From Picochlorum sp. 'celeri' (taxonomy: Eukaryota; Chlorophyta; Trebouxiophyceae): a DNA stretch of 64,000 nt. The stretch lies in contig JAACMV010000016.1 of the NCBI GenBank assembly GCA_010909725.1, forward strand, positions 907,501-971,500, given 5' to 3'. Positions 52,229 to 62,914 of the stretch are shown one piece after another. Under the pieces are notes generated by a model. The model made no database searches. It saw only the letters and a program-made list of their open reading frames with translations, and had not been told where the DNA came from. The translations under genes and the position numbers were made by a program. Each line of letters starts with the position of its first letter. Within the stretch, counting starts at the first letter, position 1.

Positions 52229-53128
52229 ATGTTTGCAATATTTTCAGCAATAAAGCAATCTGACAAGCACAGTGTGGTTGGGTTTGCACGCCGAGTAGTT
52301 ACGGAACACCAGTTTTCTTACAGAACATCTGCTGCGTGGCTGCGTTCAATGGGGACAGCATCAGCTCAACAGCAGCAACAGAAGAACACGGAGGAATCTG
52401 ATCGAAGGGTAGCGGTAGCGTCGTCATCCAGGATGCAGCTGTCGGAATTTTTGCAACCGACATTTCAAGCCCTTCTGGTTGATGCAGCTGGGACATTGTT
52501 GAATCCGTCAGAGTCCATGACTGATGTGTATTTGAGATATGGAAAACGATATGGTCTCAGTTTGACGCCACGTGAAATATTACGACGATACAGGGTAGCA
52601 TACTCTACTCCATGGGCACAGTCGAGCATCCGGTATGTGGATGATGGACGGCCATTTTGGAGATTTATTGTGAAAGAATCTACAGGAATTGAGAATGAAG
52701 AAATGTTTGAGGAAATTTACGAATACTATTCGCGAGCAGAGGCATGGGTTGTTGCTCCTGGTGCTGAGAAGGCACTGAGAAAGATCAGGCAGAGTGGTAT
52801 CAAGACAGCCATTGTGTCAAATTTTGATTCCAGGTTGCACAGAATCATGGAGGAAATGGGGCTGAAAGATTTGTTCGATGCCATCATTGTGTCTGCGGAT
52901 GTGTCAGCAGAAAAACCCAATCCAGTGATTTTCATGAAAGCGTGCGAAGAATTGCGTGTCAGTCCAGAGCATGTCATTCATGTGGGGGATGATCGAAGGA
53001 ATGACTTGTTTGGAGCACGAGATGCTGGATGTTTCGCATGGCTGTGGGGAGATGACGTGCTTTCATTTGATCACGTGCAAAAGCGCCTGGAAACAGGCAA
53101 TCTTTTTGATAGTTTGTCTGATTTATGA
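52229..53128 (+). CDS. HAD hydrolase, HDHD3-like, organellar
   Basis: 299 residues. An organelle-type leader of about 75 residues (Ser/Arg/Gln-rich with QQQQQ) precedes a HAD fold. Motif I is LLVDAAGTLL: the nucleophile Asp is kept but the usual second Asp (acid/base) is Ala, as in the HDHD3 branch. Cap: RYVDDGRPFWRFIV. Motif II: IVSNFD. Motif III: AEKPNP. Motif IV: HVGDDRRNDLFGARDAG. The closest match I recall is the plant HDHD3 homologue with VDAVGTLL and the same GDDRRND motif. Without the second Asp, phosphatase activity is uncertain; it may be a binding or non-phosphatase member. Substrate unknown. Confidence 0.87.
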   Translation: MFAIFSAIKQSDKHSVVGFARRVVTEHQFSYRTSAAWLRSMGTASAQQQQQKNTEESDRRVAVASSSRMQLSEFLQPTFQALLVDAAGTLLNPSESMTDVYLRYGKRYGLSLTPREILRRYRVAYSTPWAQSSIRYVDDGRPFWRFIVKESTGIENEEMFEEIYEYYSRAEAWVVAPGAEKALRKIRQSGIKTAIVSNFDSRLHRIMEEMGLKDLFDAIIVSADVSAEKPNPVIFMKACEELRVSPEHVIHVGDDRRNDLFGARDAGCFAWLWGDDVLSFDHVQKRLETGNLFDSLSDL

Positions 53129-53198
53129 GCATGTTCCTTCGTATTGCACAATGTTAAAGAAATTAAAATCTGAAAGATTTTTTCACTTTCATCATAGC

Positions 53199-55448
53199 TT
53201 ACCACAATTGCAGTGGGTTTCCGTATGCATGCGTCTGTTGCATTCCTGGTTGCTGTGCTGCAGGCTGATGATAGCCTGGTGCCGCTTGTTTCATTGGCAC
53301 ATTGAAATTTTGCTGAGGTGGATATGCCATTTCGCCTCTCTCCAATCGACTGATACCATCCAGAGTCCATGCTGTTTCTGATTTGAATGACATTGGGTCG
53401 ACTCGTACCACGTTGATTCTCAATCGCTTCTCCTCTTGATACTTGTCTTCAGATAATCGCAGCTTCACAATAAATTGCTTGAACTGTGCATCTCTAAAGA
53501 CAGCTGAGAATTTCGGATTTCCTTCGTTCATCCATTGGTTGAGTTGCCCAGCAGGTGTTCCCAGCAGATCTGGAGCTGTTTCATTGAATGCTGTGACCCA
53601 TGACGCATCAGAATGATCTCCAAGCTGGCATGAAAGAATGTACCGCCATTCAGGGGTGCAGTTGGCTGAGCATCGTTCACAGAACCAGCTTGTTCCATCT
53701 CCTGTTGTATCAGCCAATTTTTTGTTGCATTGCTTCCCATTGTACGTGAGCGTGCATGCAGGATAACTGAAATTTTCATTCCGTGCATACGTCATGTAGC
53801 ACACAGCCTGAACCCAAGCAGCTTGGTCGCCCAACCCCAGGCCTTCTCCGCGAATCTGCGAGATACAGATACGTCGATCTGCCTTTCTTCCGCCTTCTTT
53901 TATACCAGAGAGAGGTTTGACTTCCTGTGCAGATCCCCCGGATGCATACCACTGCTGCAGTTGAGGAGTTTCTGGCGCCTCTGGTGGGTTCAGTAGAACC
54001 GAGGAGGAGGATACAGTGGATATATTCTTGCCATTGAACTCCCCTACACGCCCTCCTTTGATCGCAACCACCGGATGCCGTGAGGATGCTATCTCAGCAG
54101 AAATCGTATCACCAGGGGCGGATGCAAACTCACCCCACAAGGTCACCTCAATGCTCCTTCCACTTGGATCCCTCAAAGACACAGACCTCTTCACAGCTTC
54201 AGATCCATCCTTCCGAGTGATGGTGGTCACTTCAGCGGCACTTTCCACAACACCGATAATATCTACAATAGATCCCTGAGGTGTATCTTCCAACACATTG
54301 ATAGGGACAAAATTGAAGGATATTTTGGGAATACTAGTCTCATCTGGTGCCAGTTCAAGTCGACTCCCACTCTCAAGATGAATTTCAAACTGGTGACGGG
54401 TTTGGTTGTAATTTCCCCTCTTATTTCTCAAAGAGGCTTTGCTGATGTAATATACCCGCCCTTGTTCCACTTGATCAAAAAATCTATCGCACTGATCATT
54501 CCATCCAACAACCCGAATTTCACCTCCATCAGCATCAAGCAGATCAAAGGAGAAGAACCTCCCTTCCCCACGAGCGTTCGAATACCTTTTGATTGGTGTC
54601 TTCGTTGTAACTCTAGCCTTGATTGTCCACCTGTTCTGGTACGAGTTCAGTGAATTGATTGGCGAGATTGACACTGGAGCCTCATTCCGTGCAATGGCAC
54701 CACCTGCAGCAGGCTTGTACGATCCTGCATCCTGTGGCATCCCATATCCGGTTGCTCCATAATTTCCATTTATTTGAGGAGGGGGAGCACTACCATACAT
54801 GCCTCCACCAGAAGTTGGAGGAGGAGCTGCACCCCCACCATACATGCCTCCACCTGCAGCTGGAGGAGGAGCTGCACCACCGCCATACATGCCACCTGGG
54901 CCAGACGTTGCAGGAGGAGGGCCCCCATACATACCGCCAGCATTCTGCGGAGCACCTCCATACATGTTTGGATACTGCTGTTGTTGCTGCTGAGGAGCAG
55001 GAGGAGCCCCATACATACTTCCACCATGCATACCATATTGTTGCTGCTGTTGCTGAGGAGGAGGATGAGCACCACCTGCCCCCTCCTGCTGAGCACCCAA
55101 CTTCAAAGAGAGCGTCTTTGGATCACCAATCTTGTAGTCACATGCACCCACAAATGTCATGGACAAAATGATCAAAATCCGCTTCTGATTCATCTCATTC
55201 TGTATACATTCATGTACATCGACGATACTGTTCTCCTTGATCTGATTCGAATCAGCCATACTCGCCAATTGAGACGCAAGAATACAGCTCATAGCCTCCA
55301 CCCCGTCAGACAAGAGTACCTTGTACCTCGACCCAGACTGACCGGGCTGCTTCGACTCCAGCTTCTTCAAACCTAACACTTGCAGCCTCACATTTTTATT
55401 TGTAAATCCCCTGTACACCTCCTGAATCCCTCCAGGCGTTAAAGACAT
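53199..55448 (-). CDS. RPA1: Replication protein A 70-kDa subunit (RPA1)
   Basis: 749 residues, one exon. The N-terminal OB fold (1-110: LTPGGIQEVYRG, VQ/RYKVLLSDG) is joined by a Gln/Gly/Pro/Tyr-rich linker (115-255) to DBD-A and DBD-B (about 270-500: RWTIKARVTTKTPIKRYSNARGEGRFFSFDLLD, GGRVGEFNGKNIST) and DBD-C (about 530-720) with a zinc-ribbon Cys set (C..., C-N-K-K-L, C-E-R-C). It binds single-stranded DNA in replication and repair with RPA2 and RPA3. The linker has six MYG repeats (about residues 145-219), longer than usual. DNA2, a partner in flap processing, is in the same window. The C-terminal tail is Gln/Pro-rich. Confidence 0.95.
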   Translation of the reverse strand: MSLTPGGIQEVYRGFTNKNVRLQVLGLKKLESKQPGQSGSRYKVLLSDGVEAMSCILASQLASMADSNQIKENSIVDVHECIQNEMNQKRILIILSMTFVGACDYKIGDPKTLSLKLGAQQEGAGGAHPPPQQQQQQYGMHGGSMYGAPPAPQQQQQQYPNMYGGAPQNAGGMYGGPPPATSGPGGMYGGGAAPPPAAGGGMYGGGAAPPPTSGGGMYGSAPPPQINGNYGATGYGMPQDAGSYKPAAGGAIARNEAPVSISPINSLNSYQNRWTIKARVTTKTPIKRYSNARGEGRFFSFDLLDADGGEIRVVGWNDQCDRFFDQVEQGRVYYISKASLRNKRGNYNQTRHQFEIHLESGSRLELAPDETSIPKISFNFVPINVLEDTPQGSIVDIIGVVESAAEVTTITRKDGSEAVKRSVSLRDPSGRSIEVTLWGEFASAPGDTISAEIASSRHPVVAIKGGRVGEFNGKNISTVSSSSVLLNPPEAPETPQLQQWYASGGSAQEVKPLSGIKEGGRKADRRICISQIRGEGLGLGDQAAWVQAVCYMTYARNENFSYPACTLTYNGKQCNKKLADTTGDGTSWFCERCSANCTPEWRYILSCQLGDHSDASWVTAFNETAPDLLGTPAGQLNQWMNEGNPKFSAVFRDAQFKQFIVKLRLSEDKYQEEKRLRINVVRVDPMSFKSETAWTLDGISRLERGEMAYPPQQNFNVPMKQAAPGYHQPAAQQPGMQQTHAYGNPLQLW

Positions 55449-56900
55449 GATTCCTTGCTTCGGGTGTCAACAACACCAGATCTGTTCGGCGACACTGACC
55501 ACGTCCTTCTCTCTTGAACAGACACTTCAATGAGTATCTATATCACTATGTGAGTATATAAAATTGACGAAATAGACGGTCGATACAGCACAGGACAAAC
55601 GCGCGAGGTCGTTGGCCAGTCGATCAAATTCTATCAAAATATAATCTCCTCTCTGTATCTTTCCAGTAAAATATTTTATTACGTAGTACTATACTATGAG
55701 AACACAATGGAACATAGTATTATTCGTCTAATCTGGCGGACACTGTGCGACGAGATTTGGTACATGCTCAAAATTCAAAAAGTTTTCATGTAACTTTCCA
55801 AAATTGGGAATATTTTCATCTTCGAACACCTCGCTATCTGAGCATATTGCCCATTCGTATGTGTTTAAATCAGCATTGTTTTCCCAATGGTAGATTGCAC
55901 AAGATCGGCAACTCTGCAAGAATTGTCAAAATACAAAATCAAAATCCACATGGATTTCATTGGCCAATGGCCGGTGAAATTCCACAGGGATCAGTCAGAG
56001 TCGAAACAGCCACCACAACCTTTAAGCATGATGATATCTCTGACCCTCGCACTCTTCTCCTATGTATAACAAACTCTTCCAGAGGAGGCAACGTACTCCA
56101 CCTGTACGGAAACCCCGTCCCACCGTTCCTCAAAACTCTCAGAGCTGAAATTTGATTGAAATTGATCGAGTTGCTGAAGCCACCCTATACCTATGACTCG
56201 ATTGGAGTAGCATTAAAATGCGTAATACCGTGATTACCAGGGAGAACAAAACTTTTCGGTGGGCGAGATGCATCCCAGTGGATGCACTCTAATACATCCA
56301 ATTTACCAGCCAACAAGAAGATGGGTCACTTACAGAAGAAGAGGAGACAGATCATGGAGACTCCAAACGTCATTCTTAAAATATTTCATATCATAGAAGA
56401 TCAGTCTAGCGCAGAGGCTGATGAGGACAGTGAGGATGAAGTTGTGGAGTTGCTGGCAGCCTCATGCAGGGGCATTCCCATGCAGCCATGACAGGTGTCG
56501 CATGGAAAATGTGGGGCGCTAGCGAACCATTGCCTGCCCGAAACATCGGGGAGGAATCAAAGTGACGTAGAGCACTCGGCTGCTGTAAGACAACAAATGT
56601 GGATAGAGATGTAACTGTCCAGTAGGAAATATGATGCGGCCGAGACAAGCGAGATATTCCTTAAAAAAAGCGCTTGGTTTAACATCTCATCTGGATTTAC
56701 GAAAGTATATCGTTTTGACTGCAACTGCCGCCTACGAGACTGGTTGCAACATGGCTTCAAGTATCTGAGGGGAAGACTTCCATGCAAAGGTTTGATGAAG
56801 AACGCCATTCTCGCTGTCGAGATATTCGTTGCAAATCGATAGAATCTTTTTCGAAACCATAGAAATGTTATAGGTTGCAAGCACAGTCCCAACTATCAGT
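55449..56900. other. 1.45-kb region without a confident gene
   Basis: It lies between divergent RPA1 and the SOS1-like gene, so it holds both promoters, but is far longer than other gaps here. Two frames look partly protein-like: 55728-55919 on the minus strand (ending EHVPNLVAQCPPD after an acceptor-like TTCTTGCAG) and 56282-56491 on the plus strand. Neither makes a whole gene I can support. No tRNA or known repeat found. Confidence 0.5.
56282..56491 (+). CDS. Possible small protein, 69 aa (tentative)
   Basis: ATG at 56282. The product has a Lys/Arg-rich start (NKKMGHLQKKRRQ) and an acidic end (SSAEADEDSEDEVVELLAASC). It could be a remnant of a larger gene, perhaps a transposase, or chance. 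Not recognised. Confidence 0.25.
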   Translation: MHSNTSNLPANKKMGHLQKKRRQIMETPNVILKIFHIIEDQSSAEADEDSEDEVVELLAASCRGIPMQP

Positions 56901-59900
56901 ATGAGCCTTGACGGGCTCGGATTGGATGACTTGAATACGTTAGGTAGCAATGGAACTTGCTTCGGATACGACAATGATCTCCAGCGGAGTGTCTGTGAAG
57001 CTGAGAATTTGAATATAACGGATCCTCCGAGCATATATCGATTTACAGATTATCCACTGCTGTGGTCTCAAACGCTATGCTACTTGCTCAACGTTACCTT
57101 GGAGCACAGGGTGCACCTTCCAGGAGCAATGAACGATTGCACGGTCCCATTGAGAGGATACGATGCATTTCTGTTTGCTGGTATTGCTCTGATTGCAGCA
57201 TCTATTTTGTTTGGGAGGTTGTCAGTGGTGTTTGTCCTGATTGCCGGGGCTATTGTTGGAGTTTTGCACTATTATGTTAATATGCTGCAACTTAGTAACA
57301 GTATTACGCAGTGGCTGTCATTCTCCCCCAGTGATTTATTTCTATACGCTTTTCTTCCTCCATTGGTTGTGGAGGACGCAATCAATATCGAGTTTTACAT
57401 GTTCAGGAAAATGTTCATACATTCAATCATGCTTGCAAGTGTGATGGTTATTCTGACAGCAATCATTCTGACCCCGCTGATACTTTTTGTCCTTCGATTT
57501 CAATACAAAGGCTGGATCTGGGTGCATGGAGCTCTGTTTGCCGCGATAATCGCGCCAACAGATTCTTTGGCAGTGTCCTCCATTTTGAAAAGGGCAAATG
57601 GCCCTGCGCTGTTGACAGCAATTCTGGAAGGGGAGTCGCTTCTAAACGATGCAGCTGGAACAACATTGTTTCAAGTTTTCGAGGGAATTCTCAACAGCCA
57701 AGCGACAGAGTATGCGAATGGTATTCCAACAGTATGGAGTGTGATCCCTACCATTATTGTCGATATTATAAAACTGTCAGGAATTGGAGTTGGTATCGGA
57801 TTTGGATTCTCGTTTGTCTCGCTCTTCATTCTTCGATGGCTCAGATGGAGAGGGGCTGGCCTTTACATTGAATCTGTGTACATTTTGGGGATGGCATACT
57901 TGACATATTATGTCACCAATGCTCCTGCAGGTGGATCTGGGGTTATTGCTGTTGTAACATTTGGCTTATTCGGCAATTGGATGTCTATGTGGGGTATGAC
58001 GGGATCTGCCGTCAAAAAAGGGGATTTCAAAGCAATATGGGAGACAATCTCTTTCGCAGCAAATGGCCTTGTGTTCTTTTGGGCAGGAGTTGCATCACTG
58101 ACATACGTCATCCGCACTATATCTCAGATACCAACAGACGCAATGACATACGTGTCGATTCCGTTGATATACATCTTTATGCTATTCATCAGAACGTTCT
58201 GCATTACAATTTTCAACCCAATATTTGATTTGGCTGGAAAAGCCTTGTCTGCTGCAGAAATTATGTTTACAGGATGGTCCGGACTACGAGGAGCTGTCTC
58301 GTTGATTCTTATGTCTTCTCTAGCTGGGGGCAATAATTTTTTGAATATCGTAGATGATGATTTGACTGTATCAGAATCATATGCGATTCAAATGAGGGCC
58401 ATCAAAGCAGATATGACTTTGTGGACAGCCTGGTTTGTTATCCTGACACTGATCGTGAATGGACCATGTGCAGCTCCATTGCTGGCATTGCTGAAACTGA
58501 ATGCAGTCCCAGAAGCAGCCAGACAGATTCAAGAAACGGCAAAGACACTGATCTTGGACAATACAATGGATACCATTGAAAAGCTTCAGAATGGAGATGA
58601 GGAAAATGAACTCTTGTCAGGTGCTGATTGGAAGTTCATCACAGAGTACGTTGATCTATCAAAAGACTTGCGTGCTTTTGGAAAACTAGATGTTAGTGCA
58701 GAGCCGGATGACAATTTGAAAGGGAAGAGTGGCTCAACACGCGAGCTTGACCAGAATTCCTCATGGTCTGTGATGCTTGTTATCGGCAGAGCAATTTGGC
58801 AGGCGGTGGTGCAATTTGCGAAGTATGTTATGCATATGCCGATGAAATTCTGCTGTCCTAGATCTCGGGACAGCTCCTTGCAAGGCTCGCAAGAGGATAT
58901 TTCAGGAAAGTCTTGGGACCCATTAGATGGATCATCCCCTGCAATAGCTGCAATGCTGAGGGAATGCCCATTTCAAAGAAAAGGTACAATGGGTTCGGAG
59001 GAGTCAGGTGCAACACCTCAATTATCAATTGACATTGAGACTGGCTCCGTGAAAGATGATAACCACCAACGTATTTTTTTTTCGAATCTTCAATCCAGGG
59101 ACAGACATATTAAAGCCAATGGTGGCGATTCTGATCAAGTATGTCTTGCAGGATCCGTTAGAGATGATCTATTGAAGGATCTTAGGGGGAGTAGAAGGAA
59201 ACAAACTGAGAGAGGGGTAGTAGATGTTGGACAGGAGCTTGCTTCAAATATCCAACCAGACTCTCCAGAAGCGTTCCAAGATCCACAGGAAAAAAAGGCT
59301 TCTCAATATAATGGATATAATGCAAGCGGAGAAGAAGACATTTCTCCTGCAAAAATTCATCCAGATTATAAAGAGCTGGTGAATTATCTTTCAGATCTCA
59401 ACAGGAAATGCTTGGGAACGTCAAGAGTGAGTGATGATAGCTCTGGTGACTCGACAGAGCAGAGTAACATGAACTCGATTGCAAGAGACCAAGTATCAGA
59501 GAAGGAATCAGACAGAAGTGCTGAATGTATAGGACCATATCCAAGCAAGGTTGATACTTATGATAGATCATTGGTGACAGGATCAAAATTAAATTCTAGT
59601 GAATTCCAAGGGAGGGCGTCCAACTTCATCTCCACCACTTTGAAAAGTAAGACACAAGGGACCAATCCCACAGCAAACACAAACCTTGTCTCAACAGGGG
59701 TTCCAGGCGAGATACCAACTAAATTCAGAACCATTTCAGATTTCAGCGACATAACGGAATCAAATAAAAATGGAGGGGTTGAAGGAGGTAGTGAAGAATC
59801 TGGGGCACCTGAAATGGCTCAGAGGCAAAATGGGATGAAACATGTGCATGGGTGCGTTCCTTTGGGCACGTTGCTGCGTTGTCTTGTTGCGAGTCAAATT

Positions 59901-61682
59901 GTGACAATAAGTGAGTCATATTCTCTTTCTTGTTGTTTTTAATTGTGCAGTCTGCGATTGAACACATTGCGAGAGATTGTATGTAGAATTACTGAAGGCC
60001 TCAAGACCAGGTTTCATGAAAATCGAGGAAAGATCTCAGCCGAAGCTTCTCGCATTTTGGAGGGAGCTTGCGACGAGAAAATGGAATGTATAGATAGTAA
60101 ATTTGGATTATGGGATATACTGTCGACAAAGATCGACGGATCTTTGGTTACCAGAGCAATAGCACAAGTTTCTCTCAGGAGCTCGATGTATCTCAAATCT
60201 GCAAACCCTCTGTTAAAAAGGGTTTTTCATTATCCGTATGTGACCTTGAGCATAGCATGTCGTAGATATTTGGGTAGAAGAGTACTTTTGGCATGTGAGG
60301 TAGCCATAGAATACCATCTGGCATTGAGCTCAAGTTCTCATGTTAACTGGGTAAGACAGCAGGGAGAATACACCTTACCTCTGCTGGAGGAAGTTGAACG
60401 TGAATCGCAGCGATCGTATGATTTCATCATTCATAAAGAAATTGAAGCTCCGGATACATTTAGAGCTATCCAATCATATCGCGGGGCCATCATTGTGATG
60501 AAAAAGATGCAAGATTTCATCCATGAGATCCATGCTCAAGGTATCATCAACGAACGGGAACGCCATTTCGTCAACGAAAAGTTGGCTAAAAAGCTACAGC
60601 GACTTGAAGTTATTGGTCCTGTATGGAGACCTCCTGGTTACAAGGAGAGTGTATGGATGCTCAGGCCGTTTTCAATGTTGGAGAAAGATATATTTGACGA
60701 AATATGGGAAAAGGGCCTTATTTCTGAGTGCAAGCCAGGGGAGATCCTGTTCAACGCACATGATGATGTATCAGCCGATCAAAAACAGGGTATAATATAC
60801 ATCTTAAATGGAATGGCAAAGCGACAGCGAGTATTGAATTCCATAGAGAGTGTGAAATTCTGTGGCTTTGGGTCGTGCATTGGTGTACTGCAAGCACTTC
60901 CGCTGGCATCTCTGAGAGGGACAGAAAGTCTAGTAGCAGTCGGCAATGCATTGGGTAGAGGCCCTACCATCTTCAGAATTTCTCAGGAGGATGTTGAAGA
61001 AATGTTGCTGCGAGCACAGAATGGGTCCAATGTATTTCTTCAGTTAGTCCAAAGCTGGATCGTAACTGCCTCCCTCCATGTATTTGAAGATCTTGAGTCT
61101 CCCATAAGCCTGGAGATAATCAAGTATATGGAGAAATATTGTGTGAAATCTTTGTCAAAGAATCCTAGGCGACTCAGATCGCTATTTGCTGAGCAGAATC
61201 TGCATCCACGTGCATCTGACTGGCATGAAATCAACCTGAGGAACAGCGTGAGCTTACAGCGTGTATTTTCTGAGGACTTTATTGGCGTGGATAGCTCGCT
61301 TCCTGAGACAAATGAGACATGTGAAGAATCAATGAATTTGGAAAGGGCGAGAATATGCGTACAAAAGATGGCACAGAGACTCAAGCAACATCTTCATAAG
61401 GCAGAGGTATTGCATTTTCACCAAGGTGACTCCCTGCGCCAAGATTGCACAGTGATTCTAATGCTAGGACACATACAAGCAGAAGAAAAGATACAAGATG
61501 AAGAGCGGGATCCATCAGAGGAGAGTACTTTGAGGGCTCCAGCTGCCATACCATGGATGGCCGAAATTGACCATCATGTCATCTGGGGTGAAGCCTCACA
61601 TAGGTGGGTTGCACCACAGTCTTTTGTCACGTGGAAGGTGATTTCACAGAATGCCTTGGTGGTTCTGTATCCAAATTCCTGA
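56901..61682 (+). CDS. SOS1/NHX-type Na+/H+ antiporter with cyclic nucleotide-binding-like domain
   Basis: Two exons: 56901-59851 and 59951-61682, with a 99-nt GTGCGT..TGCAG intron; 1560 residues in frame. The 12-TM CPA1 domain (about 85-510) shows the ion site as PTDSLAV (D221) and EGESLLND (D250); plant SOS1 has ATDPVAV at the first site, so Pro is replaced by Ser. TM11 has TGWSGLRGAVSLILMSSLAG. Then comes a long disordered Ser/Gly/Asp-rich stretch (about 600-980), helices, and a region at about 1221-1360 resembling the cyclic nucleotide-binding fold of SOS1 (WMLRPFSMLEKDIFDEIWEKG). SOS1 proteins export Na+ at the plasma membrane. The long insert, with many Ser/Thr, may carry phosphorylation control (inference). 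Without the intron the gene would look broken at 59942. Confidence 0.88.
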
Positions 61683-62079
61683 ATGACCATTCCTAGGAAT
61701 GAAGACCTTAAATATAATAATAATAGAAATTGGTAGTTCATCATCATTCACATATCAAATTTCATGACATAACTAGGGGTGATTATCTCATTGCACTACC
61801 ACGGCATCCCATCTGCCCACTTTTCTCGTACAACAATCTGGCACGTACCAGACCTGGCCATATTGCCACATATTTGCATGCACGTACGCGCATGGAGCCT
61901 GCCAGGGTCCGGCATTAGTCACAGGCTGTCTCAGACTGGTACGGTACAACACTGGTACCAGTGTTGCAAATCACACTACTTAATTATTAGTGACACTATG
62001 GCCTGTGTCGCATTATCCGTGTATTTGTCACAAACATGGGCACATTGTTTCATGAATTGTATTATTTGTCTTGTTGAGT
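61683..62079. promoter_or_regulatory. Promoter region of the ChaC-like gene with a palindrome
   Basis: 397 nt. It has a 20-nt perfect palindrome (below) and repeated ACTGGTAC cores (61935, 61951). No other gene seen. Confidence 0.5.
61947..61966. promoter_or_regulatory. 20-nt perfect palindrome upstream of ChaC-like gene
   Basis: Arms CAACACTGGT and ACCAGTGTTG meet at the centre without a gap. It lies 114 nt before the start codon at 62080. Confidence 0.55.
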
Positions 62080-62895
62080 ATGATTGGCATGCGTGAGAGA
62101 CTTGCTGTGCGTCAATCTGCAATCACATTCCATTCAAATCCTTCCACGTACGGACATAGACTGTCAGGAAGCATCTCATATCCATTTAGATTTACTTATA
62201 CTACATCAGAGTCACTTCAAGTCGTGAGATCTCAGGGAATGGGGCAGCAGGATGGGTTCTACCACGATCACTACGACCCAGAGGATGTGAATCATGCGTT
62301 GTTTCAGGACGTCTTGGAGAGTCATATAGGCGAAGATGGCGATATATGGATCTTTGGGTTTGGTTCTTTGCTTCATACGCCTGGATTTGGGTATTCTGAT
62401 GTGGTCAAGGGGTACATCAAGGGTTTCAAACGAGTGTGGTGGCAGGGGTCGACGGATCACAGGGGTACCGTGGAGCGTCCTGGACGGACTGTGACGTTGA
62501 TTCGGGATGCGGATAGTGTCACATATGGTGTTGCGTATAAATTGGATGGGGATCTTGAGCAGCAGAAGGAGACACTCAAGTACTTGGAGTGGAGAGAAAA
62601 ACAGTATGATCACAGAGAATATGTTGATGTGTATGCTGCGGTGGAGGATGAGGAGCCAGTGTTGCGGGAGGTTTTGTGTTATATTGCAACGGATAATACA
62701 GAGGCGAATCCGAATTATTTGGGGCCGGCATCCATGGAGGACCTGGCTGTACAGATTGCAGGTGCTGTTGGGCCCAGTGGTCCAAACTCAGAGTATTTAT
62801 TCAAGATGGAGGAAGCTCTACAGCATGTTCGAGAGTCTGATGAGGACTTGTTTGTGTTGGCTGATCGTGTACGGGATATATTGCGAGACGAGTGA
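62080..62895 (+). CDS. ChaC-like gamma-glutamylcyclotransferase
   Basis: 271 residues from the ATG at 62080 (earlier TTG codons not used). An N-terminal Ser/Arg-rich leader of about 60 residues precedes the cyclotransferase fold: IWIFGFGSLLHTPGF (the GxGS turn that holds the gamma-glutamyl group), VKGYIKGFKRVWWQGSTDHRGT, ERPGRTVTLIRD, GVAYKLDGDLEQQKETLKYLEWREKQY with the likely catalytic Glu in LEWRE, and FVLADRVRDIL. ChaC enzymes split glutathione to 5-oxoproline and Cys-Gly. The C-terminal NPNYLGPAS and Y-L-F-K-M-E-E-A-L-Q-H helix are family-typical. Leader suggests plastid or mitochondrial location; plant GGCT2 forms are cytosolic, so this is open. Confidence 0.88.
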   Translation: MIGMRERLAVRQSAITFHSNPSTYGHRLSGSISYPFRFTYTTSESLQVVRSQGMGQQDGFYHDHYDPEDVNHALFQDVLESHIGEDGDIWIFGFGSLLHTPGFGYSDVVKGYIKGFKRVWWQGSTDHRGTVERPGRTVTLIRDADSVTYGVAYKLDGDLEQQKETLKYLEWREKQYDHREYVDVYAAVEDEEPVLREVLCYIATDNTEANPNYLGPASMEDLAVQIAGAVGPSGPNSEYLFKMEEALQHVRESDEDLFVLADRVRDILRDE

Positions 62896-62914
62896 GGGTT
62901 ACATGTGGTTTGTT

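Noticed and set aside
55745..56155. 136-residue plus-strand frame
   Set aside because: No ATG at the start and no recognisable protein; the opposite strand also has a weak frame, so neither is called as a gene.
59852..59950. Apparent frameshift or split of the SOS1-like gene into two genes
   Set aside because: A GTGCGT..TGCAG intron of 99 nt restores one frame of 1560 residues.
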